DNA of 64,000 nt from Methanomicrobia archaeon (GTDB taxonomy: Archaea; Methanobacteriota_B; Thermococci; Methanofastidiosales; NM3), in contig JAUVXU010000005.1 of NCBI GenBank assembly GCA_030603445.1, positions 40,926 to 104,925 of the forward strand, given 5' to 3'. The notes under the pieces were generated by a model. The model ran no database searches and was not told where the DNA came from. It worked only from the letters and a program-made list of their open reading frames with translations. The position numbers and the translations under genes are program-made. Below, one piece after another: positions 8,374-16,785 of the stretch. Position 1 is the first letter of the stretch. Every line of letters starts with the position of its first letter.

Positions 8374-8385
8374 ATTAGTTATATA
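8374..8385. promoter_or_regulatory. Candidate ArsR operator/promoter element upstream of arsR
   Basis: ATTAGTTATATA, identical to 7971-7982, lies 20-31 bases before the arsR start and overlaps the TATA-like TTATATAA. This suggests autoregulation. Confidence 0.45.
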
Positions 8386-8457
8386 ATTTGTTGTTAAAAA
8401 CTAAAGGCTATTATAATAGCAAAAAACATGAAAAAAGGAAATAAATATGAATTAATG

Positions 8458-8775
8458 TTACTTTTCATTGTCTTTTTTCCATGAATGGATAGCTTTAATC
8501 AAAGCCTTACGAGACCACACTTCCTCGGGGAATCCCCTCATAAGCATAAGCACGGATATTGCTTCAACTATTTCCTCTTCACATGCGCCAGCATCCATGG
8601 CCCTCTTAACATGGTAATCAATGCATGTTTCACAGCGATTAATAATAGATATTACTATAGCGATTAGTTCTTTTGTCTTTAAATCCAGTACAGTAGATTC
8701 GTTCATTACACTACGTACCATAGTGTCATATGTGTTCCACAACTTAGCATAATGTTTCTCTATAAGTGATGGCAT
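8458..8775 (-). CDS. Carboxymuconolactone decarboxylase/AhpD-family protein
   Basis: 105 residues, all-helical CMD fold. The AhpD-type motif NRCETCIDYHVKRAMDAG holds Cys-x-x-Cys and the downstream His that form the redox site in alkylhydroperoxidase D-like proteins. LDLKTKELIAI before it and EEEIVEAISVLM after it are usual family elements. It probably works as a small disulfide reductase or peroxidase. It lies next to arsR in the same orientation, so it may belong to the redox/metalloid cluster, although 103 bases separate the two. Confidence 0.8.
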   Translation of the reverse strand: MPSLIEKHYAKLWNTYDTMVRSVMNESTVLDLKTKELIAIVISIINRCETCIDYHVKRAMDAGACEEEIVEAISVLMLMRGFPEEVWSRKALIKAIHSWKKDNEK

Positions 8776-9058
8776 ACTTTACACCTCTTATGGCATATTA
8801 TCACTTAAATAAAATAAAGTTTCCTATAAGCACTTATGACAAAGCGAGCAATACTATGGGGCGAGAAGAAAGAGAATAAATAAGATATGTCCACCAAACT
8901 TATGCTTTCTTGGCCTATGCATAATAATTAAATAGTTTGAAAAGCTAAAAGTTTCACTATTAAGTCTTTTTCAATTCTATGAGGGGGGAATTATAGATAC
9001 TAGTCCAAGTTATCTAAAGCTACAGGAAAATGGGGAGCTTCAAAAACGTGTAAGAAAA

Positions 9059-9922
9059 TTGTACTCCAAACTTGAATCCTGTTCACTTTGCCCCCGAAAA
9101 TGTTTAGTAAATAGAATGGAAGGCGAAAAAGGCGCTTGCAATTCAGGCATGCATCTTAAAGTATCAGATCATTTCCCTCATTTCGGAGAAGAAACCCCTC
9201 TAGTGGGCAACAAAGGCTCAGGAACGATATTTTTGTCACATTGTAACTTAAAATGTGTTTATTGCCAAAACTATAGAATAAGCCAAGATGGAGAGGGAAC
9301 TACCACGACACCCGGGCAAGTTGCCGATATGATGATAAAACTACAAGAAAGCGGTTGTCACAACATAAATCTCGTTTCCCCTACACAATATACTCCTCAA
9401 CTTATTGAAGCCCTCGACTACGCCATAGCAGAAGGATTGCATATCCCTCTTGTATGGAACAGCGGCGGATACGAAAGCGTGGACACCTTAAAACTATTAT
9501 CAGGAATTGTTGATGTTTATCTTCCAGATATTAAATATGGCTCCAATGAAGCAGGACAAAGATATTCTAACGCCCCAGGTTACTTTGACGTATGTAAAGA
9601 TGCATTATTTGAGATGTATAGCCAAGTAGGGGATCTTAAAATGAAAAGAGGAATAGCTTACCGTGGGATGATAATACGGCATCTGGTCCTTCCAAACAAC
9701 TGCGCCGCAAGTGAAAATGTATTGCCATTTCTTGCATCCATGTCAAAAAACAGCTATGTGAACATTATGGGGCAATATCGCCCATATGCAGATGCATTTA
9801 AGTTTGAGGAACTTAAAAGATGCCCTACAAGATATGAAATATCCAAAGTCCATAAAATAGCGCGAACTTTAGGTTTAGTACGGGGTTTCCAAAAAACGTG
9901 GAGCAGTAATCTGTGTCATTAA
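9059..9922 (+). CDS. Radical SAM protein, PFL-activase-like (COG1313); true start upstream
   Basis: Radical SAM enzyme with an N-terminal cysteine motif CSLCPRKCLVNR, GACN, then the [4Fe-4S]/SAM motif SHCNLKCVYCQNY. Relatives are annotated as pyruvate formate-lyase activating-enzyme homologues; the target here is unknown. The first canonical start in frame is the TTG at 9059, but the frame stays open back to 8936 and the codons from 9002 read SPSYLKLQENGELQKRV, which matches the usual N terminus of this family. No ATG, GTG or TTG lies in frame there. An ATG at 8979 followed by a run of six G (8983-8988) would join this frame if one more G were present. I therefore think the protein begins near 8979-8995. 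Confidence 0.82.
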   Translation: MYSKLESCSLCPRKCLVNRMEGEKGACNSGMHLKVSDHFPHFGEETPLVGNKGSGTIFLSHCNLKCVYCQNYRISQDGEGTTTTPGQVADMMIKLQESGCHNINLVSPTQYTPQLIEALDYAIAEGLHIPLVWNSGGYESVDTLKLLSGIVDVYLPDIKYGSNEAGQRYSNAPGYFDVCKDALFEMYSQVGDLKMKRGIAYRGMIIRHLVLPNNCAASENVLPFLASMSKNSYVNIMGQYRPYADAFKFEELKRCPTRYEISKVHKIARTLGLVRGFQKTWSSNLCH

Positions 9923-9928
9923 TGGCAA

Positions 9929-9949
9929 ATTCCCACTTTCATTGGGAAT
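9929..9949 (+). terminator. Stem-loop just behind the radical SAM gene
   Basis: Seven-base perfect stem ATTCCCA/TGGGAAT with a seven-base loop, six bases after the stop codon. No long T-run follows, so it may be a processing or stability element rather than a terminator. Confidence 0.3.
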
Positions 9950-10051
9950 GATCAAAAATCTTGCACCAAACTCCGCTAAAAAACAATGCCGACCCTTTAA
10001 CTAATTGCAAAAGTAGAAAGTTATATAATCTTGTATATAAATCTAATAGCA

Positions 10052-10693
10052 ATGATTTTTGGAAAAAAAGAGGATGATGTATTAAAGGCCCTTGACGAAC
10101 ATATGTACCTCGTGGAAAAATGCCTAAACACATTTTCAAAAGGGATGGAATCTTATTTAAAAGAAGACTTGCAAGCATGCGCGAATGTTAGAAAAAATAT
10201 CATCGAATACGAGCACAAAGCAGATATTAAACGCAGGGAAGTACAGATGAAACTATATGAGGGCGCATTTATGCCATTATACCGTGATGATATATATAGC
10301 TTCATGGATGCACTAGACGACGTTGCGGACAAGACAAAGAATCTCATAAACACCATTGTACTTGAAAAGCCGCTCATACCCCGTTTCCTTGTATCAGAAT
10401 TTTTAGAACTGACAGAAAACACTATAGCACCTTTCGTGAACTTGAAAAAGGCAATAGAAAGTTTCAAGAGCGATAGGAAAAACATCCTGGCAGAAGCTGA
10501 GGAAGTAGAAAAGAAAGAACACCTTGTAGATAAAATAGAATATATGGTAAGAAAGAAAATATTTGAAAGTGAACTTCATCTTTCCGAAAAGATGGCTTTG
10601 CGCGATTTTGCCATGAATGTCGCAAACATATCTGATAAGATTGAGGACTGTTCTAACCTCTTAGAGATAATGGCTGTTAAACGGCAGCTATAG
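10052..10693 (+). CDS. PhoU-like DUF47 family protein
   Basis: 213 residues from the ATG at 10052, which gives the family-typical opening MIFGKKEDD; a TTG at 10031 is the alternative. It is all-helical with regular heptads (KADIKRREV, DALDDVADKTKNLIN, ANISDKIEDCSNLLEI), as in TIGR00153/DUF47 proteins. These are distant PhoU relatives, often beside Pit-type phosphate transporters and thought to regulate them. No transporter gene is adjacent here. A TATA-like TTATATAAT precedes the start. Its 3' end overlaps the convergent cofC gene by 17 bases. Confidence 0.85.
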   Translation: MIFGKKEDDVLKALDEHMYLVEKCLNTFSKGMESYLKEDLQACANVRKNIIEYEHKADIKRREVQMKLYEGAFMPLYRDDIYSFMDALDDVADKTKNLINTIVLEKPLIPRFLVSEFLELTENTIAPFVNLKKAIESFKSDRKNILAEAEEVEKKEHLVDKIEYMVRKKIFESELHLSEKMALRDFAMNVANISDKIEDCSNLLEIMAVKRQL

Positions 10694-11261
10694 GTATCGG
10701 GTCAAGTATTTCGAAAAATTTTGTCAGATCTTTATTGCCCACGTGCTCTATAGTCCAACGTATGTCTTCAATCGTATCTATATCACGAAATGAGTCTCCT
10801 TCTAAAATAGTCAAAGGAAGATTACGGCTTTTCGTCTCTATTTTATGTAAAACAAAGCTGTTTTTTCCAAAATGAGGCACAAATTCAACATTTCTTGGAA
10901 TAAAAATTCCACTTGTTCCACCATTGTGAGATTGTGCAATAATAACTCGTTTTTTATCTCCTATCAACCTATCTATATCTTCCTTATTTAAAAATGGAAG
11001 ATCGCATGGCAATATCAAAACATCATCATCTATGCGCTCACGCAATAACATGATTCCTGAATTAATATTTCCCTTATCATCATATCCTTTAGTAGGAGAG
11101 GGAATAGATTGTGTTAGGACTTCAACTGGATGTCCATCCAGTATATTTATGACGTGTTTAAACATGAAAAGAACAAGATTTCTACGCTGTTCTAGGGAAA
11201 AAAAAGGAGAAAGGCGTGATTTTGCGTTCTTTAGTTTCAACAACACGACGATATGTGTCAT
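10677..11261 (-). CDS. cofC: 2-phospho-L-lactate guanylyltransferase
   Basis: 194-residue nucleotidyltransferase of the CofC family, which activates phospholactate (or a related phosphoacid) with GTP for coenzyme F420 side-chain synthesis. Seen are the N-terminal LLKLKNAKSRLSPFFSLEQR (nucleotide-binding Lys/Arg), DVLILPCDLPFLNKEDI with the metal-binding Asp, GGTSGIF, and the C-terminal FRDIDTIEDI. Together with cofG and cofH at 45-47 kb it shows that this organism makes F420; cofD and cofE are not in the window. Slightly shorter than many homologues. It converges on the DUF47 gene. Confidence 0.83.
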   Translation of the reverse strand: MTHIVVLLKLKNAKSRLSPFFSLEQRRNLVLFMFKHVINILDGHPVEVLTQSIPSPTKGYDDKGNINSGIMLLRERIDDDVLILPCDLPFLNKEDIDRLIGDKKRVIIAQSHNGGTSGIFIPRNVEFVPHFGKNSFVLHKIETKSRNLPLTILEGDSFRDIDTIEDIRWTIEHVGNKDLTKFFEILDPIPIAAV

Positions 11262-11272
11262 ACGCCAACTAT

Positions 11273-12043
11273 TTATGTTCGTATATAAGCTTTTTGTGCA
11301 AATGCAAACATCTTAGTTCTAAATACCAACAACCAGGCAACGGCTACCTCAAGAGTCCCCTGAAGCACATTAAGACCAAACATTGCATACCATGGGATAA
11401 AGTCAATGGCTGCTGCAGTTGGTATATCAAAGAATATAGGAAACGTAAAGTAATAGTTTATTACGGTCGTTGTTATGCCGCGCACAAACAATGCCAATAC
11501 AAGGGCAATTATTATCTTATTTGGGTTGCTGTAAAATGAAATGCCCTGTGATCCATGATTCCTACTAACAAGATAAAATGCGCTATAGAATGCCACAGTA
11601 GAAATAAGTACAATAATCGGAGAGTATAGCTCATTCTCTCTGGCACCGACGAGGTCGTACATTATGCCCATAAGGGCGATTAAGGATACCATGCTTATAA
11701 GTGCAGCAATAACTACCCTCACATCCTTGCGTATATCTTTTTTGAACTTTAGTGACATCAAAGCAGGGGTTATTATCATTGGCATTGTTGCTATCCACTT
11801 CATTGAAGCGCCCAATACGCCTTCAGGGGCCACAACTGATAATATGAAAAACATACCCACGCATACGGCAAGGGATGTTCTAAATCCATACAGGAAAAAA
11901 GCTAATAGTACAGGCAAGGCCACGAGATCAATAGATATCCCCCAAGGCGAAACATATCCTAACGGGGGCCTAAGTATCTGAAAAATAGCAGTCAATGCCA
12001 AAAACATCGCGACTACTGCTATACCCATAGATTTTTTTTGCAT
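11273..12043 (-). CDS. ECF transporter S component-like membrane protein
   Basis: About 256 residues with six to seven hydrophobic helices. The element RPPLGYVSPWGISIDLVALPVLLAFFLYG near the start and the helix spacing resemble substrate-binding S components of energy-coupling-factor vitamin transporters. I chose the ATG at 12041-12043 (MQKKSMGIAV); a TTG at 12091 would add 16 residues. It starts back to back with the GINS gene, so 12044-12168 carries both promoters. The substrate is unknown; no ECF ATPase genes are near, which is normal for group II systems. Confidence in the family is moderate. Confidence 0.55.
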   Translation of the reverse strand: MQKKSMGIAVVAMFLALTAIFQILRPPLGYVSPWGISIDLVALPVLLAFFLYGFRTSLAVCVGMFFILSVVAPEGVLGASMKWIATMPMIITPALMSLKFKKDIRKDVRVVIAALISMVSLIALMGIMYDLVGARENELYSPIIVLISTVAFYSAFYLVSRNHGSQGISFYSNPNKIIIALVLALFVRGITTTVINYYFTFPIFFDIPTAAAIDFIPWYAMFGLNVLQGTLEVAVAWLLVFRTKMFAFAQKAYIRT

Positions 12044-12168
12044 AGAAAGAAGTAATAAGGTTAAATTAAAAAGTTTTAGGTAACAAATCAAAAATGAGTA
12101 ATATAAATATAGATATTCATTATTTATTTATGCCAAAGAAAAGGATTATATATTCAAATTAAAAACAT

Positions 12169-12639
12169 ATGAAAGGTATTCTAATGGAAGTTGAGGGAAG
12201 AAGCACATATGCATTTGAGGAAGGAGAAATATCTATCTCAATAAAGGAGGGCGAAAAGAAAAATATCTGCCCCCATTTTGCCAAGGTCCTTGAAAAACAT
12301 AGTATAGTTACAATATCCATACTTACAAGTGCGATGTTACGCAAGAAGATCATGGAAGAGAGGGCACAGCCATTGCCCACAAAGTTGCAGGAAGATTTTT
12401 ATGAAACCGCAGAATTCACTTTTGAAAAATTAGCAGGACTAAACAACGATGAATCTAACAAAGTACGCGCCTTGGTAAAGGACCTCTTGCGACTTCGTAT
12501 GGGGAAAATTCATAAAATAGTATTGCAAACAAAAGAACCCAAGATTTCTCTAGAACCAGTAGAAAGATTATTTTACCGTAAAATAAAAACACTTATCGCA
12601 GAGACCGAGGCATTAGATGGAGGGAACAAAAAATGGTAG
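12169..12639 (+). CDS. GINS complex subunit (Gins51-like)
   Basis: 156-residue subunit of the archaeal GINS complex, which links MCM and the Cdc45/RecJ homologue in the replicative CMG-like helicase. The helical A-domain has LPTKLQEDFYETAEFTFEKL and KVRALVKDLLRLRMGKIHKIVLQ, typical of Sld5/Psf1-type archaeal subunits; a short B-domain-like end follows. Its 3' end overlaps the MCM start by seven bases, and gins-mcm linkage is a conserved archaeal arrangement. The TATA-like TTATATATTC near 12147 predicts a nearly leaderless message. ATGs at 12169 and 12184 are both possible starts. Confidence 0.85.
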   Translation: MKGILMEVEGRSTYAFEEGEISISIKEGEKKNICPHFAKVLEKHSIVTISILTSAMLRKKIMEERAQPLPTKLQEDFYETAEFTFEKLAGLNNDESNKVRALVKDLLRLRMGKIHKIVLQTKEPKISLEPVERLFYRKIKTLIAETEALDGGNKKW

Positions 12640-14681
12640 TGGATTTTGATATTATTATTAACGGGTTCAGGGATTTTATAGAAACCTATCCAGATATAGC
12701 AAATCCAAAGTACAAGCATTTGCTAGAGGAAATGGAGCTAACCGGCAAAAGAAGCCTCATAATAGATTGTGATGATCTCATAACATATAACCAGGAACTC
12801 TACACTGAACTTGTTAATAGTCCTATAGAAGTGATTTCCATTGCCGAACAAGTGCTTCATGAGATTCTTCAGGAAATGGGACAAATATCTCTCCATATCA
12901 GACCTACAAATCTTGATTCGACCCTGAAAAAAGGGATACGTAATATCCGTGCAGATGATATCCATAAATTAATTGAGATAAACGCTATTGTTGGCAGGGC
13001 CTCTGAAGTGAAACCCGAGATTGTAGAAGCAGTATTCGAATGTGAGCGATGCGGCGAAATAATATTTATTGTACAAGGATCCAATATATTCAAGAAACCA
13101 ACTGCCTGCACAAATCCAGCCTGTGGAAAATCTGGCCCTTTCAAATTATTAGAAGATCAATCGAAGTTCATGGACTGGCAGTCGATAAAAGTCCAGGAAC
13201 GCCCTGAATCCCTCAGAGGAGGCAGAATGCCGCAGCATATAAACTGTCTATTAAGAGATGATATCGTTGATAAGGCGACTGCAGGGTCACGCGTAATAAT
13301 CACAGGCATTCTCAAAACATTCCAGGACAGCCAACTCCGTGTTATGAAGACCACATTTTCAAAATACCTCGATGTAATGTCAATAGAAATATTAGAAAAG
13401 GATGTGGACGACACCACCATAACAGAAGAGGATGAAGTACGTATCTTGGAACTTTCCTCAGACCCGGAAATAGTGCAAAAGATAGTAGGTTCCATTTCCC
13501 CTTCCATATATGGGCATACTGACGTGAAGGAGGCTATTGCACTCCAGCTCTTTGCAGGTGTTGTTCGTGAGCTTCCTGATGGGACCAGGCTGCGTGGAGA
13601 CTCAAATATACTGTTGATAGGTGATCCGGGTGTAGCTAAGTCCCAAATTCTCCAGTATGTTGCTAGGTTGGCTCCAAGAAGTGTCTATACCTCTGGAAAA
13701 GGCACTTCAAGTGCTGGCTTGACCGCTGCTGTGGTGCGTGATGAAACAACAGGTGGTTGGGCCCTAGAAGCTGGTGCACTCGTCCTTGCAGACGGAGGAA
13801 TTGCCTGTATAGACGAGATAGACAAAATGTCAAAAGATGACCGTTCATCCGTACATGAGGCCATGGAACAGCAAACAATAAGCATTGCAAAAGCAGGTAT
13901 CGTGGCAACGCTCAACGCCCGTGCCTCTATTATTGCCGCTGCAAATCCCAAATTAGGCAGGTTTGATAATTATAAGAACGAACTTGAGCAAATAGATCTG
14001 CCTCCATCGCTGCTCTCTCGTTTTGACCTCATCTTCATATTAAAAGACATTCCAAATGAAGCTGATGATAGCAAGATTGCAACGCATATACTAGAAAGCC
14101 ATAGAGGTGTAGAAGATTGTATAATTCCAATAATAGATCCTGATTTTATGTTGAAGTATATTTCCTATGCGAAAAAAAATATTGAACCAGAACTCACTAA
14201 AGATGCAGCAGATAAACTCCACAAATTCTACATTAGCCTTAGGCATCAGGGCACTGAAAGCGGTGCAGTTCCCATAACAGCTAGACAGCTAGAAGCACTT
14301 ATTCGTCTATCAGAATCTCGCGCGCGCATGCGCCTATCTACTATTGTAACAGTAGAGGATGCTGAAGCCACCGTCACACTATATCGCAGTGTCATCGAGA
14401 AGGTAATGAGGGACAAGGAGTCTGGTGAAATAGATGTGGATATACTAATGACGGGAAAGGCCGCCTCACAACGACAAAAAATAATCAAAGTGTTTGAGAT
14501 AATAGAAGAAATTGAAAAAGAACATGACGAGGGTGCGCCGTACGAGGAAGTAGTAAAAAAAGCAAAAGAGATGGGGATAAGCAAGGAATTTGTCATTAGA
14601 ACTCTAGAAGAGCTCAAACGCACAGGAGAAATATTTGAACCAAGGGCGAGTGTCTTAAAGACCGTGAAAGCTAATTTTTAG
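12633..14681 (+). CDS. mcm: Replicative DNA helicase MCM
   Basis: 682 residues. N-terminal domain with the zinc motif CERC...CTNPACGK (about residues 137-163), an OB fold, then the AAA+ domain: Walker A GDPGVAKSQ near 332, Walker B GGIACIDEIDKM near 391, sensor 1 AAANPK, and the arginine finger in LLSRFDLIF near 461. A C-terminal winged helix covers about the last 80 residues. The hexamer unwinds DNA at replication forks. It is translationally coupled to the GINS gene. The 3' end overlaps the convergent RNase P gene by 11 bases. Confidence 0.97.
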   Translation: MVVDFDIIINGFRDFIETYPDIANPKYKHLLEEMELTGKRSLIIDCDDLITYNQELYTELVNSPIEVISIAEQVLHEILQEMGQISLHIRPTNLDSTLKKGIRNIRADDIHKLIEINAIVGRASEVKPEIVEAVFECERCGEIIFIVQGSNIFKKPTACTNPACGKSGPFKLLEDQSKFMDWQSIKVQERPESLRGGRMPQHINCLLRDDIVDKATAGSRVIITGILKTFQDSQLRVMKTTFSKYLDVMSIEILEKDVDDTTITEEDEVRILELSSDPEIVQKIVGSISPSIYGHTDVKEAIALQLFAGVVRELPDGTRLRGDSNILLIGDPGVAKSQILQYVARLAPRSVYTSGKGTSSAGLTAAVVRDETTGGWALEAGALVLADGGIACIDEIDKMSKDDRSSVHEAMEQQTISIAKAGIVATLNARASIIAAANPKLGRFDNYKNELEQIDLPPSLLSRFDLIFILKDIPNEADDSKIATHILESHRGVEDCIIPIIDPDFMLKYISYAKKNIEPELTKDAADKLHKFYISLRHQGTESGAVPITARQLEALIRLSESRARMRLSTIVTVEDAEATVTLYRSVIEKVMRDKESGEIDVDILMTGKAASQRQKIIKVFEIIEEIEKEHDEGAPYEEVVKKAKEMGISKEFVIRTLEELKRTGEIFEPRASVLKTVKANF

Positions 14682-15270
14682 CTTTGTTAATGGCGTTTAA
14701 AATATCGCTGACCTTTACACCAGGCATCTCGACGGATTCGCGCTTGAAAAAGGCGTTCAAGCTATCCTCCACATCCACAAAACGTATGCCTGTAAGGCAT
14801 TCCTTTAGCAATGGAAATTTTTCTTCAGGATAAAAGAAAAAATCACCAGTTATTGATATGTCATTTATCCTGTCGCCGCTATAAGAGAGTGACACGCACA
14901 AAAGCCCGCCCTTCGCTTTGTATTCTGCATAATGCTTAGTAGTACTGTTGCGATGTATTTTTTCTTTTCTAAAAGGAATACGCTTGATATTTCCACATTC
15001 CATGCAAGTTATTATGGTGCGATCATTTCTAGTGCGTATACGCGCAGTTTTACCTGGAACAAGGGGTATGTTACACGATTTGCAAAACATCCTTTTCTGC
15101 AATCTAGAAGGGGACACTTTGTGCTTCCTAGAAATATTTCGGGCAATCTCAATGTAGCGCCTGGATCTCTCGGGATGATTATCAAGGGATTTGATTGCCA
15201 ACTCAAAAAGAGCGTTTATATGGCTTGTCGCAATTCTCTGTCTGCCCTTCCTTAATCTCTTCCACATCAT
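14671..15270 (-). CDS. RNase P subunit Rpp21 fused to a lipoate-protein ligase C-terminal-like domain
   Basis: 199 residues, nearly twice the usual Rnp4/Rpp21 length. Residues 1 to about 105 are Rpp21: a helical part with HPERSRRYIEIARNIS, and the zinc ribbon MFCKSCNIPLVPG...CMECGN with four Cys. Rpp21 supports tRNA 5' processing by RNase P with Rpp29. From about 110 on, the sequence (KAKGGLLCVSLSY, INDISITGDFFFYPEE, LLKECLTGI) matches the C-terminal accessory domain of lipoate-protein ligases (LplB/Lip_prot_lig_C), which is needed for lipoate adenylation in archaea. No frameshift or stop separates the parts. A true fusion is the simplest reading. It lies next to nep1, another RNA-modifying gene. 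Confidence 0.8.
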   Translation of the reverse strand: MMWKRLRKGRQRIATSHINALFELAIKSLDNHPERSRRYIEIARNISRKHKVSPSRLQKRMFCKSCNIPLVPGKTARIRTRNDRTIITCMECGNIKRIPFRKEKIHRNSTTKHYAEYKAKGGLLCVSLSYSGDRINDISITGDFFFYPEEKFPLLKECLTGIRFVDVEDSLNAFFKRESVEMPGVKVSDILNAINKAKN

Positions 15271-15321
15271 ATCAAAGAATAGAAAAATTAGATAATATAT
15301 AAAACTATGTTTATATCACCA

Positions 15322-15936
15322 TTATTTTGTGTATATCACATGATTTAAGACAGACCATGCTACAAGCTCTTGCTGAAAAATAGAGTACTGTTCATAAGGC
15401 AGTTTAGTTTTGAAATCGCCATGGGAAAAACCTCCTATGACTACGACCGCATTGTCTGTTGATTCGTAAGCTTCACCATGAAAATTCATGACCTTTACAT
15501 CAAATCCAGAAGAGATGTCATTTAACAGCTCCAAAAGGGTCTTTTTCTCTATACGTAAGAGTTCATGGCCCCCTGCATCGATTCGCCCCTTCTCAAAGAG
15601 CTGCTCCATAAGCCCAACGAATCGGTGGTATGATTTAGGCACTTTCCATAGAGGCGACATATATATCACTTCATCGTTGCGTGTATGTATGTAGACCTCC
15701 AGTTCTCCTTTCTTGTTTAAGGGGGATTCCATTGCACAAAGCAGGCAGATATGGACAATGTCCGGGCGTCCACGACGGTATGCATCAGGCAATGCCTGCA
15801 TAGCGCGATGGTAATAATTACTGTCAAGCAGGGCAAAAGGTTTTTTCTTAAGCTTTAATTTACGAAGGGAAGAATGGCCGCGGATTTGGTGGGGAACAAG
15901 CTCCAGCTCGCTTTCGGCAATGACAATTTTAAGCAT
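15322..15936 (-). CDS. nep1: rRNA small subunit pseudouridine N1-methyltransferase Nep1
   Basis: SPOUT-class methyltransferase of 204 residues from the ATG at 15934-15936 (MLKIVIAES); the frame stays open upstream, but family proteins start here. Diagnostic parts are LLDSNYYHRAMQALPDAYRRGRPDIVHI, ESPLNKKGELEVYIHTRND and the knot end VVIGGFSHGDF. Nep1/Emg1 methylates N1 of a pseudouridine in the helix 35 loop of 16S rRNA and helps ribosome assembly. It follows the Rpp21 fusion on the genome in the same direction of reading and is divergent from the PRC-barrel gene. Confidence 0.92.
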   Translation of the reverse strand: MLKIVIAESELELVPHQIRGHSSLRKLKLKKKPFALLDSNYYHRAMQALPDAYRRGRPDIVHICLLCAMESPLNKKGELEVYIHTRNDEVIYMSPLWKVPKSYHRFVGLMEQLFEKGRIDAGGHELLRIEKKTLLELLNDISSGFDVKVMNFHGEAYESTDNAVVVIGGFSHGDFKTKLPYEQYSIFQQELVAWSVLNHVIYTK

Positions 15937-16009
15937 ATGTACTTGCCACAGAAAAATTATATAAATCTTTGGAAAAATAGTAATGTACGTTAAATAGGAT
16001 GGTGAACTG

Positions 16010-16225
16010 ATGAGAGTAAAAACACTGATTGGTAAAAAAGTATATGATTCAGATGCAAATAACATAGGAAAGATCGTTGATGCAGAGTTTGATGAGGAAA
16101 CCTATGCGATTACCACAATAGAAATAAGCCATAAATTGTTAAAAAAGATACATGTTGATGTAAACAATATAGCCAAGCTAGGGGACAGTGTCTTCCTTAA
16201 GGTGCAACGGTCGGATATAGAATAG
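16010..16225 (+). CDS. PRC-barrel domain protein
   Basis: 71 residues forming a single PRC barrel: LIGKKVYDSDANNIGKIVDAEFDEETYAI, then VDVNNIAKLGDSVFLK. Such small archaeal proteins are common; they are probably RNA- or protein-binding adaptors (related to the RimM C-terminal domain), and the specific partner is not known. A GGTGA ribosome-binding site precedes the ATG. The 3' end overlaps the convergent gene at 16197 by 29 bases. Confidence 0.85.
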   Translation: MRVKTLIGKKVYDSDANNIGKIVDAEFDEETYAITTIEISHKLLKKIHVDVNNIAKLGDSVFLKVQRSDIE

Positions 16226-16748
16226 TTACCTTATAGATGCACCAAAGCCATGAGTCGGGCCCATATTTATCCTCAAGAGTTCCTGAAGGGTCGTAGATGA
16301 CAAGTTTCATCGGTCCGCCAGCACTAGGTTTATTTGAAAAACTTATTGCAAGTTCGCTGTCCTGGTAGCCTATTACCAATAATAAAACATCCTTGTATTC
16401 CACCATATCAGTATAGGGTATGTTTACAGTTCTGCCTTGGATATTTGTAAATATAACAGACAGCTCATCCTTTGATTCATCTTCAGACAGCTTTAGGAAT
16501 GTCTCAATAAAATCATAGATATAAACACATTTGTAGATATGGTTTTGATGCTGCCATACGTCGTATATAGGAATATCTAGTGTATCACATTGTTTTTCTA
16601 TCTCATCCATTGTTATGCGCATCTCACTAGGAGGAGTTTGTAAGACTATTATAGAAGATTGTTGAGGCGCGTATACAAATGAAAAAATTACAACGCCCAT
16701 TAACAATAGTATAACCATCAAAAAAGGAAACTTAAACAGGGACCTCAT
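16197..16748 (-). CDS. Membrane-anchored protein of unknown function
   Basis: 183 residues: an N-terminal membrane helix (about 9-27), then an extracytoplasmic domain with motifs SVIFTNIQGRTVNIPYTDM and GGPMKLVIYDPSG...WLWCIYKVTIL. The last element resembles the closing part of the oxidoreductase molybdopterin-binding (sulfite-oxidase-like) fold, but no cofactor-binding cysteine is evident where one would be expected. I call it unknown, with a possible relation to that fold as a non-catalytic version. Confidence 0.6.
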   Translation of the reverse strand: MRSLFKFPFLMVILLLMGVVIFSFVYAPQQSSIIVLQTPPSEMRITMDEIEKQCDTLDIPIYDVWQHQNHIYKCVYIYDFIETFLKLSEDESKDELSVIFTNIQGRTVNIPYTDMVEYKDVLLLVIGYQDSELAISFSNKPSAGGPMKLVIYDPSGTLEDKYGPDSWLWCIYKVTILYPTVAP

Positions 16749-16785
16749 TCTATTCCCATTCTAATGTGCTACTATAAAAACGTTA

